DNA of 64,000 bases from Codonopsis lanceolata. Its lineage: Eukaryota > Streptophyta > Magnoliopsida > Asterales > Campanulaceae. The stretch is from positions 19,615,642-19,679,641 of the forward strand of contig CM028383.1 in NCBI GenBank assembly GCA_013146195.2, in the 5' to 3' direction. The stretch's first letter is position 1; each line of letters begins with the position of its first letter. A program made the translations under genes and the position numbers. The notes below the pieces were generated by a model. That model searched no databases. It was not told the origin of the DNA and saw nothing but the letters and a program-made list of their open reading frames with translations. Shown one piece after another: positions 23,965 through 36,190 of the stretch.

Positions 23965-26415
23965 AAATAACCTTATATAAAATCATGTTATGGTATTCTA
24001 GCTCAACATTAAATAAATATGCTATCATTAAAGTATAACATCTCATCACAAATCCATGTCAAGGCATTTTAGTCTTAACAATAATAATTTATACCTTTGG
24101 CATAAAACAACATTCCCATAATATTCATGTGATAGCATATATGCTTAACAACATTAATCAATATAATATCTATTAAGTATAACATGTAAGGAACCAAAAC
24201 AAACATCATATCATATCCAAATTCACCAAGCACGTTCTTCACTTAAGAACTTGTGAAACAATTTATATATATAAGGGATATGATACCATTACCAAAATTC
24301 CTCCGCGCGTGTCGCTCCTACAAAAACACGTGCAAAACCCTTATGTGCCCTCGATATCCTCTCGTAGATATCGGCGTCCCGAGCAGTCTCCGCTCGCCCG
24401 CCGAGTTCCATAGTTATCAAAGTCATGTGTATTACTACAACTAAGATTAACTACTTCCCCACCGTGGCCATCGATGGAGGGGTGTGTGCAAACCCGGCAC
24501 GGCGATCCATCGCGATCACGAATCCCATAATTCGTGAAGACGATGTATCGACCCACCAAAGACTCAACAGACCGACGCCAGCTGGAATCAAAACCCAAGC
24601 ACAAGTAATATATACTCATATGCTCAAAACAAGTAGGTAAGCACTCTACCATCACACTAGTCATGCAATTTATCCATAACTAGCATAAATATCCCAACCG
24701 AGTATCATATAAGCTCTCTTAATCAAGTGTGCTTCACACACTTCAAAACTTCTTGGAGACTCGACCTCCATGAATTCTACCCAATATTCCATAGGACTTA
24801 AGATTATAGTTCCTAGGATTCATACTAACCCAAAGGTTAACTCCGTTGAGTTCAATCTATGTTTTCCGAAAATTCAAGGAATAGAAGCATAGGCTTCAAC
24901 ATCCCCATATATTCATAACTATCGCCAAAACCATAAACCCAATGTTCAATAAAATCATATAAACCCAATAAAACAATTAACAATGTAACTTAGAACAAAT
25001 TAGCCATCTTGTGCATAAATTCATTCAAGTCACCATACCAATCATAATTTCCATTTCATGATTAAATCATACAACATGGTTTAATATAATCTATTAAACA
25101 TATAAGACATATTAATCAAGCTCACATCAATAAATTGCAAGCTAAAACAAAATTAGGGCAAGGCACCCTCCATGTATCTCAACCAATTCAACATCAATTC
25201 TCATGGATAATCAACATAATCAAGTTCAATAGACTAGTTAGAACATGAATTTCACATATATCATGGTCTCACATAGGTCAATCAAGTTCTATCATTCAAT
25301 TGGAAAACCTAGGGTTCATGCTTCTTCTCTAACCTAATGGCTTCCATTGACCTCAAATAACACAAATGGTTGTTTCCCTAGGGTCAATGGAGCCCAAAAA
25401 TCAAAGGAAGAGAGGTAGAAACTTACCAATTTCGGCCCTCACAAACTGCCCAGTTCGAACTCAAAGGATGAAGCCGTTCTTCTCACTCCACTCTCTTCAA
25501 ACTTGCGGGTTAGATGGAGAAGAAGACTCCCATCTATGGATTCCAAGCTCAGCCCCTTTGAAGCCCTAGAATCGCCTCCTCTCAAGCCCTCTCTCACGTC
25601 GTGGCTGAAGTGTTCGCAGGAGACGCAAGAAGATATCGCAAACTGATGGCCGAACAATGAGAGAAAGAGAGCGGCTAATTTGGTTTATATATGGGGGATT
25701 AAATCCTCTAATCAAGTCACTAATTACCCTTAAATCTCTTAATAGATGTTTAGGATTAAGATTAGGCTAAGTAATTGAGTTTAGGATAGGTTTAGATTGG
25801 GTTTAAGTAGGCAAAAATTCGGACAGCGCACAAACTGAGGCAAATCCCGTAATTCTGGATTAATGACCCTTGCGGTCGCATCTCAATGCGATGCGGCGCA
25901 TCAAGCTTCCTCGGCAATCCTACTTTTCGTTTCTTGCTCGGTCAGGACTCTCCGCATGCATTCTCGAGTCCTTCCAAGCCAAAATTGGTCTACAAATCAA
26001 CCTTAATAACCTCCAAACAATAACCAAAGCAATCAAGCCTCAAACCCCAACAAAACAAGGTCAAGAACTTCGGTAACTCTCCGACGCACCAGAAAAAGTC
26101 AAACTGAGAAGGGTTAACACTAGAATCAAACTAGCAACCAAACCGACAATGCAACAAGCATCAAACCAATATCCAAGGCATGTTAATGATGTTATAAATG
26201 CCCTCTAACAATTATCCATGTGTTAATCACATAAAACATAAACCCGAGATTCAACACATCTCGCGAAAGAAAAATGCATATGTGCATCTCAAACAACGTC
26301 AATGATCATGCTATTGACTCTAAACATAAACGGGAGCTAAATGAACATATTCATGATGATTATAAGTGTATGAATTCATGCATAACACATGCAAGAAACA
26401 TTTCAGCGTCTTACA
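23965..26415 (-). mobile_element. 3' LTR of element C, interrupted by element B
   Basis: On the minus strand it starts TGTAAGACGCTGAAATG at 26415 and runs to 23965, where LTR B begins. It matches solo LTR D (48697-52190) over its length, for example the block at 24440-24600 against 50530-50700. Its last part, about 0.85-0.9 kb by comparison with LTR D, is absent from the window. Small frames within it (24253-24664, 25366-25657) are LTR sequence, not genes. Confidence 0.82.
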
Positions 26416-26860
26416 TTGGCGGCCATAGCCGCCGGTTGATTTGAAGAAAAACCCTAAACGGCCAACTGAGAGAGCTTTCTAGAGAGAGAAATGACGCGCA
26501 AACCACTAGATGCATTATCACCCAAGAACATAAATTTAGGAACACTCGGCATATCAAAAGTAACCCTCTTACTAAAGCAATCAACAAAAGCATGATAAGC
26601 GCACAACCAATCCATACCGAGTATCACATCAAAATCATAAAGTGGCAACACTACCAAATCCACATGCAAAACATGTTCATCCACAAGTACATCGCATGCT
26701 TTATAAACTTCTGAAGCCAATAAACATTCCCCAAGCGGGGTAGAAACTTTAAGCACGTAAGGCAAAAGGCGAGGCAATACACGCGATCAAAAAGTGTGAT
26801 GCAACATACGAATGTGATGATCACGGATCTATAAGTACTCGTGCTTCACTATCGAAGATA
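26416..26860 (-). pseudogene. Element C protease region, broken and fused to the 3' LTR
   Basis: The frame at 26454-26777 holds VVLPLYDFDVILGMDWL and KRVTFDMP, the C-terminal block of gypsy retropepsins. Upstream, near 26800-26835, the catalytic loop reads LIDP followed by a TGA stop where intact relatives have Gly. Just downstream of the protease the coding region passes straight into the 3' LTR at 26415. RT, RNase H and integrase are therefore deleted and element C is a gag-protease remnant. Confidence 0.8.
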
Positions 26861-28139
26861 GAAAGCGGTACCTCCAATAACGCGGCATCGACTCGGTATT
26901 CCCTCCGGTCTAAAAGCAAATACACGACCCTGCACCTTTGCCTTCCCATCACTATCTCTCTTAGCCCCAACAGTAGGCTGACTCGATCCTCCTGGCTGAT
27001 TACCCCTCAACTTAGGGCAATTCCTCTTCACGTTCCCTACAGCTCCACAATAGTAGCACTCCACCGGTGCCCCACTCTTCCTCCAACATTTATCCTATGT
27101 GTGCCCCATCTTCGAACAATAGGAGCATACCACAATCATGCTACGATCTCCCTGACTCGGTGTAGAAGCAGCTCCTCTACCACCTGACTGATTCCTTGCC
27201 TACCCTTCATGATTAAATTTACCATTTCCCTTCCTGCAATCATTGTGCCCATGATAATTCCCTTGATTACTCGATCCATTACCTCATCCCGAAGACTGTC
27301 TAGGCTGTGAAGAAAAACCCGAATTACCCATGACACGATGCTCCTCGATGTCTCTCTCAATCACATAGGCTCTATCCACTGCCTTCCTATACTCCACGAA
27401 CTGATGAGATAACAGCTGTCTCCTATACTCCGTCTTCAAGTCCTTCACAAATTTCTGCATTCTCTTGGCCTCATCCGGAATGAAATGAGTGCAATAGCGT
27501 GCTAGCTCCATGAACCTCGCTGAATACTGCAATATAGACATAGCTCCCTGCACTAGGTCAAGAAACTCCTTCTCCCTCTTCTTTCGAACAACCTCCAGAA
27601 CATATGAAGCTCTAAATTCCCTAACAAAGTTAGGCCATGTGTAGGGGACTCTAAGCAGTCCCAACTCTCTCTAAGCACTTGCCACCAGTGCTCCGCAGCG
27701 CCCTCTAGCTTAAACACTGCTAGTACCACCTTCTGCTCATCATCACACCTCAACGGTGCAAATATCTTCTCTAGATGCTCGATCCACAACTCGGCCTTCG
27801 AAGCATCCGGTTCCCCATCGAACTGTCTTGGTTTCAGCTTTACGAACTTCTCAAGCATCGAATCCCCGTGGTGTCTAGCATCTTGTACCGATTCTAACTT
27901 TGCGGTCTTTGCTGCTAGCTCTGTGCTGGCGGTGGTTCAACCCTACCAAAGCCCCTTTGATTCATCTTGTTCATCTTCGCAAGCATTCCCCTATACATGG
28001 TAGCCATAGCTTTGAAATGCTCCTCCGGCGTCCGAAGTGGAGGAACCTCTGGCTGACGGTTCTCATTAGTCTCTCTACCACCATTTGTGCCTCTACCAGC
28101 ACTACCTCCGGTGCTAGTACCAGCTCTAGTGTCAACCAT
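26861..28139 (-). pseudogene. Element C gag, broken
   Basis: Frames on the minus strand start at 28139 (MVDTRAGTSTGG), then 27858 (KLKPRQFDGEPDASKAELWI, the start of the Retrotrans_gag domain), then after a frameshift near 27665 the second half (NFVREFRASYVLEVVRKKRE). Two zinc knuckles follow near 27050-27135. The first, CSYCSKMGHT, has a stop before its last Cys; the second, CYYCGAVGNVKRNC, has Asn where the zinc-binding His belongs. Gag forms the particle and binds RNA in intact copies. Here frameshifts, stops and the lost His make it dead. The start is 104 bp inside the PBS, normal for a gypsy leader. Confidence 0.88.
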
Positions 28140-28242
28140 CTTATCCTACAAGAACACTCTTCGTTAAGATAGAACTATCACACAAAACCAACCCCTTAAG
28201 CTAAGGAACCTATCCCGACGAATAGCTAACTTATAAACATAA

Positions 28243-28254
28243 GCTCTGATACCA
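28243..28254 (-). promoter_or_regulatory. Primer-binding site of element C (initiator Met tRNA)
   Basis: The minus strand reads TGGTATCAGAGC, two bases from the LTR end at 28257. Confidence 0.92.
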
Positions 28255-28256
28255 AC

Positions 28257-31200
28257 TGTGGCGACCCAACACGGATCCCAAGACGAGACCCCGAGGTCGT
28301 GCCGCCTAAAAGGAACATAACAAAAACAAATAGCAAATAGTGGGTAAGGCAATAACGACGATACGCCAAAAACTTTAACATATGCGGAAGCGTAATATAA
28401 TTAAACGATGACGCCCGAGCTAACAAGCTCAAACTAACACAACCTTAGAGATAATGAATCTCTTGGTCCAAAAATAAAATCATGTGACGCAACAATAGGC
28501 ACGTATAACAATTTATAGCAATTATATACCAAGTCATCGGCGACGTTACGGCCGGAACCCAACATTAAACTAAGTCTACAACTCTAGTCTAACGTGCTTA
28601 ACAGCTAAAAACATGTCGGATAACAAACATAATAAAAAAACCAATACATGGTTAAAACAACTAAAGCATGATCATCGTAAATACACAAGGCACGACTAAC
28701 ACATGTCGGCTCTCAAGAGATTAATTACTAATTGACATATGTACTAATATCAAACAAACAAAGTCTTGCTACCCCACATAAAGTTTACATAACTTTATGT
28801 TCCCATCATCCTTGCCAAAAGAAAAGATACTAAAACTACAAGGTAGCAACCTCGTCAAAAACTTCACCAATACAACTCGATAATCACTTTGAACCGCTCG
28901 CTCGGCTCGGATCTAGGGAAAACAATCAAAACAAATAGGAGTAAGTCATAAAGACTTACCAAGTTACTAACATAACTTCCTATCATGGAATCATGCTCAA
29001 CAATAATAATTCATGCTATTGGCATAATATACATTTCATAAATAATCATGTCAAGATATCCATACTTAACAATTTGGAGTATCATGTTATCAACAAGTAT
29101 AACATTTCATTAAATCATTCAACCATCATATCGTATCATATTCACGTAGCACATTATTCACATATAAGCACTCGTGAGTCAATTCATATAAAAAGGGATA
29201 AGATACCGTTGCCATTTTTCCGCCCTGTCGCTCCAGCAAAAACACGTGCAAAACCTTTATGTGCCCTCGATATCCCTTTCATGGATATCGACGTCCCCGA
29301 GACATTTTCCCACTCGAGTTCCGTAGTTATCAAAGTCATGTTTCCATACTACAACTAAGATCAACTACTTCCCTACTGTGGCCATCGATAGAGGGGTGTG
29401 TGCAACCCGGTGCGGCGATCCATCAAAATCACGAATCCCAGAATTCGTGAAGATGATACATCGTCCCGCCAAAGACTCAACAAACCGACTCCAGTTGGAC
29501 ACAAACTTCAAGAACAAGTAATTCATATTCATATGCTCAAATAAGTAGGCATGTACTCTACAATCATCTAGTCATGCATTTAAATTCACAACTAGCATAT
29601 AATCACATTAGAGACAATATTAAGACTCTAATCACCAAGTGTTCATCATACACCTTAAAATGCTTGGAGGCTTAACCTCCATTAATACTACCCCAAAATT
29701 CGTAGGACTTAGGCATATCACTCCTTAATGTCATACTAACCCAATGGTCAACTCCGTTGAGTCATAATCAATCTTTCAAAAATTAGGGTATAGAAGCCAA
29801 TGGCCACCATACTCTCCTATGTCCATACTAACATAAACAAATAGGTTACTAAGGTCATTAAACCCATAAATCCCCAATCAAACAATTAATTAGTCAACAT
29901 AGAATCAAAGTCACAAACTAGGCATATATATTCATTCTTGTCATTTCATCAAATATGAGCCTAACCATTTCATCAAACATGCTCCCAACACTTAAACAAA
30001 CAAGATAGAATAATTCATCATCTATCTCTACACACGAATATCATCATAATCATGATTTACAACATGTTCATTCAACCAAAATTTCATCATCTAGCATATA
30101 GTGAAACATGGCATCTCTACAAGCCTAACCATTTCATCAAACATGCTCCCAACACTTAAACAAACAAGATAGAATGATTTATCATACATCACTACACATA
30201 AATAACATCATAATCATGGTTTATAATCTGTTCATCCAACCAAAAACTCATCATTTAGTATATACGAGAACATAGCATCTCTACAAGCCTAACCATTTCA
30301 TCAAACATGCTTCCAACACTTAAACAAACAAGATAGAATGATTTATCATACATTACTACACATGAATAACATCATAATCATGCTTTATAATCTGTTCATA
30401 ATCTGTTCATCCAACCAAAAATTCATCATTTAGCATATACGAGAACATGACATCTCTACAAAGTCCTAAGTGCTCTCATTGACCGCATATAGCAAGATTG
30501 TTTTCCCTAGGGTCAATGAGGCTAAAATAAATAGAAAGAGATGTTGTAACTCACCTTAAATCAGCCCTACAAGTTGAACAAAACGAACATGCAAAGGTGG
30601 GTATGTGTTCTCCTTGACCTCCTCTTCTCTTCTATGGATGGGTTTTGGAAATGGCCTCCTCAAGCTTTGGCCACCATTTTTGATCACTCAAGAACCTTCA
30701 AGAAACCCTCTCTAACCTTAGAGAAATGATCAGCCACGTTTTTTGGAGAGGATGACTGAATAGGATGATTTAGTGGAGGTATTGGTCACTCTATGGCTGA
30801 AGTGGGGTGGGAGGAAGTGTCCAATGCATGTTTGTGCATGTCGATGTCTCTCTTTACCAAGTGGCTTGCATGCACTTAAAGACTCTCAAAACTTGTTGAG
30901 CATGCATTGGTGGATAGGTAGGACGAACTAGGGTGGTTTAGGGTGCGTTAGGTTGGGTTTGGGTAGGGTTAGGTTAGCCAAATTGGTGAAATAGCAGAAA
31001 ATTCCCGTAACCAGAATCTACCAACATGCGGTCGCATGGTAGCTACATGATGCGAGCGCATCATGTCTAATCCTCATAAAATTTTCATTTTGCTCCCTCG
31101 CAAGTTCTAGGTCTCTCCCCCTTGCACCCTCAAGTCCTCCAATGCACGAAATGGTCTAGAATTCAACCTTAAAGGAATACAAATCATAACCTAAACAATC

Positions 31201-31586
31201 CATGTTCAAACTCTCACTCAAAGATGGCTAGAACTCAAGAAGGATACTCCCGAACGACAACCAAAATGGTCAAACGAAGAAGGGTTAACCCTAGAATCAA
31301 ACTAGCAACCAAACCGACGATGCAACTAGCATTCAACCGACATCTAAAGCATGTAAATGATGTTATGAATGGTCTCTAACATTAATCCAAGTCTTTACAA
31401 CATAAATCACAAACCCGAGTTTCAAAGCATCTCGTGAAGGAAAGGTGCAAACGAGCATCTCAAACGACGTCAATGAACATGCCATCAACTTTAAACATAT
31501 GATTGAGCTAAGTTAACATACTAATGATGATTATGAATGTATGAACTCATGCAATAAACAATCATGTAATAAACTAGGGTTTTACA
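28257..31586 (-). mobile_element. 5' LTR of element C (Tekay/Del-like gypsy)
   Basis: The minus-strand start is TGTAAAACCCTAGTTT at 31586 and the end GGTCGCCACA at 28257, beside the PBS. Length is 3330 bp. Homologous to LTR D and to the 3' LTR of C. The base pairs just beyond, GTCTG (31587-31591), should be one copy of the target duplication. The element is inserted in the interior of element F. It contains a 164-bp tandem array at 29959-30461 and a GC-rich module near 31015-31070. Confidence 0.9.
29959..30461. repeat. Three-copy 164-bp tandem repeat in LTR C
   Basis: Units start at 29959, 30123 and 30287, each with GCCTAACCATTTCATCAAAC. The first two spacings are exactly 164 bp. The third unit has an extra 12-bp internal duplication (TCTGTTCATAA near 30390-30412). 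Copies look more than 90% identical by eye, so the expansion is recent relative to the LTR. Confidence 0.9.
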
Positions 31587-32741
31587 GTCTGCTAAGCACA
31601 CATCGACCCCCATTCGACTTCATTTCTTAAACTCACATTAACTTAAGCTTTTAAAGCCTATACACTTTTGCCTACGTTGGAGAGAGTAGAACTTGGGTTG
31701 GGAATTGATGATGTATGGGACTGTCATTGCAAAAGATCCTCCAATAGTTTCATCTTCTTCGTTGTATTCTCCGTTATTATGTTCCCAAAAAAAGAGAAAA
31801 GAAAGAAACGGAGTGAAGAGATGAAAATTAAAAGAAAAAGGAATGCAAAAGAAATTAAATGATGGCATAGCCAAAAAGGAAAAGAATATATAGTGTGGCA
31901 CTTAGTTTTAAAATGAATAGATAGTAAAGTACAACTTTGGAGGAAATTTCCCATTTTTTGTCTTTTCAGGTCCTAGCCTAATGCATGTATCCATGCAATG
32001 GAAGCAATGAGGATTTAGGGTAGTTGTACTATCTCGCTTTGAATTCCTTTCTTTCTTTTTGCTACCCCTTTTACCCTTGGCCTTACATTACAAGCTTAAT
32101 GAAGTCCTATTGATCTAGTGCCGCTTTATCATGATGTATCTTTCTTGATTAGATACTACATTTTTAATTGATCCTTGTTTCATTTATACATTTCTTGGTA
32201 AAGCTCAATGTGTTAGCATAATCTTAGCTATTGCAACTGACTGGGTATTGAGGGTAGATTCTACTTTAATTTTCACATGTTTTTATTTCAAAATATTGGA
32301 GAATGAATGTTGTGTTTTGCTTGATTAAATTGTCTAAGTTTGGAAATGCTATATGAGTGGGTGTTCACATAGTTGAATAATCATAGTACTATTTGCATAA
32401 TGAAGTGAACACATTTGGTAATGGGAGTATTCCTTACACATGTGTAGAGCATTCCTTGAGACAATCCCTAATTTTTGCATTGTTCAGACTTGAGAATAAA
32501 AACAAAAAGATTTTATATATTTATTTATTTTTTCTTTGGTAGTTTAGTTTTAATTGCTTTTGTATTTATCTGCATAGTTGAGTCTCTCTTTTGAGTCTCC
32601 TTGAGTTTGTAGGTTTCTAGAGGAGTGCAAATAATGTCACCTTCCAAAAAGATTTTCTTATTTTTGTACTTTTATTGTTTAGTTACTACTTTTTTTTATT
32701 TGTTTACTCGTGGACAAGCAAAGTGTAAGTTTGGGGGTATT
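31587..32741 (+). mobile_element. Interior 3' part of element F (non-autonomous gypsy-like)
   Basis: This stretch is the reverse-complement counterpart of 37399-38510 in element G: both have CACACATCGACCCCCATTCG and the TATACACTTTTGCCTAC block. It ends at 32741 with TAAGTTTGGGGGTATT, a polypurine-type tract abutting the LTR. The rest of F, with its 5' LTR, was separated by insertion of element C. Small overlapping frames at 31638-31954 are low-complexity sequence, not genes. Confidence 0.78.
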
Positions 32742-33854
32742 TGATAGATGTATTTTATACGCATCTATTGTGTATATATTCCTACTTAGATTGTGTTTTT
32801 CCATGAGTTATTAAGCTACTAATATGGGTTTGTAGTGTTTTTATGAGTTTCAGGTTTATTTGGAGATTTTATCAACTTGAAGGCCTTTTCTATGCATTTA
32901 GAGACTCCAGGGGCCAGAGTGCAAATTCCAAAAAGTTGAAAGTGTAAATTCCAGAAAATGGGACTAGGCGCTAGCCTAGCCCCGTAGCCCAGGTCACCGC
33001 CTTATTTCCAGTAAGGCCTGTCCAGGAGAAGAACTTCAAGCGCTCGCCTACTCCAAAGGTTGAGCCATCGCCTTGATTCCAGTAGCCAGCCTCTGGAGAA
33101 ACATCTTCAAGCGATCACCTAGTCCCCAAGCTAAGCGACCGCCTTCCCCCATTTTTCAGCCTGTCCTGTTTTCTAATTTCTCCATTTTGTAAACCCAATA
33201 TAAATACAACCCTAGTAGTTCAGTTTTAGGGATCCGAAATTATCAATCTTTCAGCCATTCTGAAGACTGAAAATACACTTTGATTTATTTTCTTTGCCGA
33301 TTATTGAAGATTGATGATGTATTCTCCATTTGTAATTGTTTGTTCATCACCTGTGATGAACTAACCACATCTGTTTAGGAATTAGAGGTAACTTGTATCA
33401 AATCTTATGTTCCAATTATAATTTTTATTATATCAATTATTGTTTATCATTTAGATTATCTTTGATTTGCATTGAAACTATCGCATAATGGTTGTGTTAG
33501 TGAATGTGTAGGCTCTTGGGTATAATGAATTACATGATCTAAATGCATACGTTAGACGAACATAAGAGTCGATACAAGTGAATCATAATTCCTAGATTTT
33601 CCAAAACTATTAATCCTCGATTAATCAGTGATCTTTACATTCAGTTAAAGCCTTCCTTAAATTAGTTTAAATAGTCAATATTTAGTTTTTAATGAATTAC
33701 AAATCAAAACCTCCCCTTTAGGTAAAAATTATTTTTATTTCCCTTCCGATTAAATTATGTTTATTGATCTTTCTCTCTGTGGTTCAACCCTTGCTACGGC
33801 ATACCTATACTTTCATAGACTCATGCACTTGCGAGGTATTTTTATAACACATCA
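32742..33854 (+). mobile_element. 3' LTR of element F
   Basis: It begins TGATAGATGTATTTTATACG just after the polypurine tract and ends ATAACACATCA at 33854, a TG...CA unit of 1113 bp. It is a diverged relative of the G LTRs, sharing TTTTATACGCA, GGTAACTTGTATCAAAT and TCTCTGTGGTTC blocks. Beyond 33854 the sequence is Tat/Ogre-like integrase tail on the minus strand, so F is inserted in element T. Candidate TSD GCCAC (33855-33859); its partner is not in the window. Confidence 0.85.
32744..32768 (+). promoter_or_regulatory. Terminal hairpin of LTR F
   Basis: A 7-bp stem, ATAGATG (32744-32750) with CATCTAT (32762-32768), encloses the 11-base loop TATTTTATACG. The same loop with a different but complementary stem occurs at the matching place in LTR G. 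Confidence 0.7.
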
Positions 33855-34303
33855 GCCACTCTTTCAGGTTTTCAACCTACCGAGCTAAAGAGAGAGATAA
33901 AGTATTGGGGTCATCGCAGCATTCTATATTAGCACTACTCGGGCCTATGCGTAGTATCGTTTCAGTTTATCCATGTTGAAGGGTTGAACTAGATCTTCGC
34001 CATTCTATTTTGTGAGGAACATGGCACCTCCTGACTGTATCTGTTTAACTATGTACGGTCCCATCCATGGTGACTTCCACTTTCCCCTGGTGTCGACGTA
34101 ACAAGGGGGGCTTTTCTCTGCCTACCCGGTCCCCTACTTGGATGTTTCAGCCTTTGACCTTTTTATTGAATGCTCGAGCAATTCTTCTATGATACGCTCG
34201 TGTGTGCTCTAAAACTAGCAATCTGCGCTCATCAATTAGTGCTAACTCATCGTAACATTGCCTAAGCTAGTCAACTTCAGTTATATCTGCTTCCATGATA
34301 CTC
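33855..34303 (-). pseudogene. Element T: region after the integrase core, broken
   Basis: Minus-strand frames give the end of a Tat/Ogre-type Pol, including a peptide with NMDKLKRYYA near 33940-33975. It is cut at 33854 by the insertion of element F. The 3' leader and 3' LTR of T are not in the window. Confidence 0.6.
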
Positions 34304-35034
34304 TTAATGAAGGAATCTCGACCTCAACTTCCAATCAACTTCCATGCCGTATGCTAAAGAATATGGTGTAGCCCTTGTAGGTGTTTGGGTTGATGTGCAG
34401 CATCCCCAAAGTGCTAATGGCAATTTATCGAGCCAATCTTTTCCCGTTTCCGCCATTTTTCGGATGATGTTCTCAAGTGTTTTGTTAGCAGCCTCAACTG
34501 CTCCATTGGCTTGTGGCCAATAAGGGGATGACTTGTGTCGTTGTATTATGAATTCATCGAGTAGCCTATTAACTTTCACCTCGAAGTGTATGTCATTTTC
34601 GAAGATCATTTCAAATGGTACCCTTATCTGTAGATGATGTTAGTTCTAAAGATTTCAGCCACTTTCTTGGCACTTAGTTTTTTTAGGAGGTGGCCTCTAC
34701 CTATTTGGTGAAGTAGTCTATGGGTACCTGGACATATTCGTGACCGTTTGTCCCTTTCGGGTGAACCTATCCTATGACATTGATTCCCCAGGTTGAGAAG
34801 GGACAATTGGCTACTGAGTTGTATAATATGTGCGGGAGTACATGCTGCAAATTGGCGAAGCACCGACACTTGTCGTAGTGACGTACCGAACGGATGTAGT
34901 CGGTTTCTAGTGTACTCCAATAATATCCCTGTCAGATAGCTTTCTTGGAGAGCATGTGTTTGTTCATATGTGGGCCACAGGTACCACCATGCAATTGGTC
35001 CCTGACTTGTTTTGTCTGGACTCGATCTATACAT
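34304..35034 (-). pseudogene. Element T integrase, broken
   Basis: The minus strand carries the integrase core of a Tat/Ogre-like element. The block with SSPYWPQANGAVEAANK near 34480-34540 includes the third catalytic residue (Glu of D,D-35-E), followed by LPLALWGCCT and TRATPYSLAYGME. Upstream, in other frames, the first catalytic block reads GINVIG near 34765-34785, with Asn in place of the usual Asp. The second block reads IFENDIHFE near 34580-34606, where Glu appears in place of Asp. An H2C2-type zinc region with GPHMNKHMLSKK lies near 34935-34985. Stops and frameshifts plus both lost aspartates make this inactive. Integrase would insert the cDNA into the nucleus in an intact copy. Confidence 0.85.
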
Positions 35035-35039
35035 AACAG

Positions 35040-35574
35040 GTTCAGACCCTGATAATGCCTTTTATAAAGGCTATCTCCGCTAATAACAAACTATGCGACC
35101 CATCGACAAAGGGCAATCCTTCCTTTTATGTATAAGCCAACTGGGTACTCATTTTTCTCGAGTACATACCAAATGTCCGTATACCAAGGCTTAGTGCTTT
35201 CCTCAATAGCTATGTTGATGCTAAAGCAGTAAGCAAAAGTGACTCTTTTTCCTACTACAAATGGTTGTATGTTCATTTCTGATGGGGACCTCGACCAGTA
35301 AAGCCAAGGTGGCTAATGTATCAGCGAAAACATTTATGTCTTGCGGCAAGTAATGGAAAGATATGTCGTCGAACTTCTTTATAAGGGTAGTTAGACGAGT
35401 ATGATAAAGCTGCAGGCGGGGATCTTGCGTTTTCCATTTTCCTCCGATCTGATTTATTATGAGAGTGGAATCACCAAAGACTTCTAATTCTCTGGCCCCC
35501 TTTCGAAGTGCCTTTTCTAGACCAAGAATGTAAGCTTCGTATTCGATAGTGTTATTGGAGCATTCAAATTCCAA
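35040..35574 (-). pseudogene. Element T second (Tat-type) RNase H, broken
   Basis: A 117-codon frame (35221-35574) holds a complete archaeal-type RNase H fold segment: NNTIEYEAYILGLEKAL, then LEVFGDSTLIINQIGGKW and DISFHYLPQDINVFADTLAT. Glu in EYEA, Asp in GDS and Asp in FADT are the visible metal-binding candidates. An additional RNase H between the RT-linked RNase H and integrase is the diagnostic mark of the Tat/Ogre/Retand clade. The frame ends at a stop at 35221 and the linker to integrase (35040-35220) is in another frame. Confidence 0.88.
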
Positions 35575-36190
35575 CCTTATTGCTATAGGTGTATGAGAAT
35601 CTGTTGGGTCGATGAGCAGTATTCCTATGCCAAACCTCTTTTATTGGCAGCTCCATAAAAGAATAATTTCCATTTGGTATCATGATTTGTGATCTCACAA
35701 ATGCCTTCATTTGGGAAGTCTGGCTCCTCGACATTTTTTGTTTCTAGCGGTAGATTTGCTAGGTGGTCTGCAATTATGCTACCTTTGATTGACTTGCAGG
35801 TAACATATGTAATATCAAATTCGTTGAGTAGGAAAGACCATTTGGCTAAACAACTGGAGAGGGACGGCTTTTTGAAGATATATTTGATTGGGTCCATTCT
35901 GAAGATCACTCGACCTGGTTGTTCTTGTAAGTATGTTTTGAGCTTCTGTATTTCCCAAACCAGGCTTGTACATCTTTTCTCTAAAGTTGAGTAGTTAAGT
36001 TTGCTACCTTGTAACTTTCATCTTACAAAGTAGATGGCATTCTCGGCATAGGAATCTTTTCTTTCCTGTGCGAGCATGGCTCCAACTACGTGTCTATGAC
36101 AGTAAGGTATAACAATAGTGGCTTGTGTGTATGAGGGGGAGCTAGAATTGACAGACTAGCAAGATATCTTCTATCTACTTCAATGGTGAG
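35575..36190 (-). pseudogene. Element T RT-linked RNase H, broken
   Basis: The frame at 35625-35909 has RMDPIKYIFKKPSLS followed by LAKWSFLLNEFDITYVTCKS and IIADHLANLPLE, the C-terminal part of the RT-linked RNase H of Tat-type Pol, then an acidic linker leading to the second RNase H. The upstream portion to 36190 is in other frames. Element G interrupts the same Pol at 36190, and the RT half resumes at 43884. Confidence 0.85.

Noticed and set aside
24253..24664. Open frames on both strands in C's 3' LTR
   Set aside because: The same block occurs in LTR D and the 5' LTR of C with frame changes, so it is a conserved non-coding LTR segment.
29959..30461. CRISPR-like array
   Set aside because: Direct tandem units of 164 bp with no spacers in a plant LTR; CRISPR arrays are not expected here.
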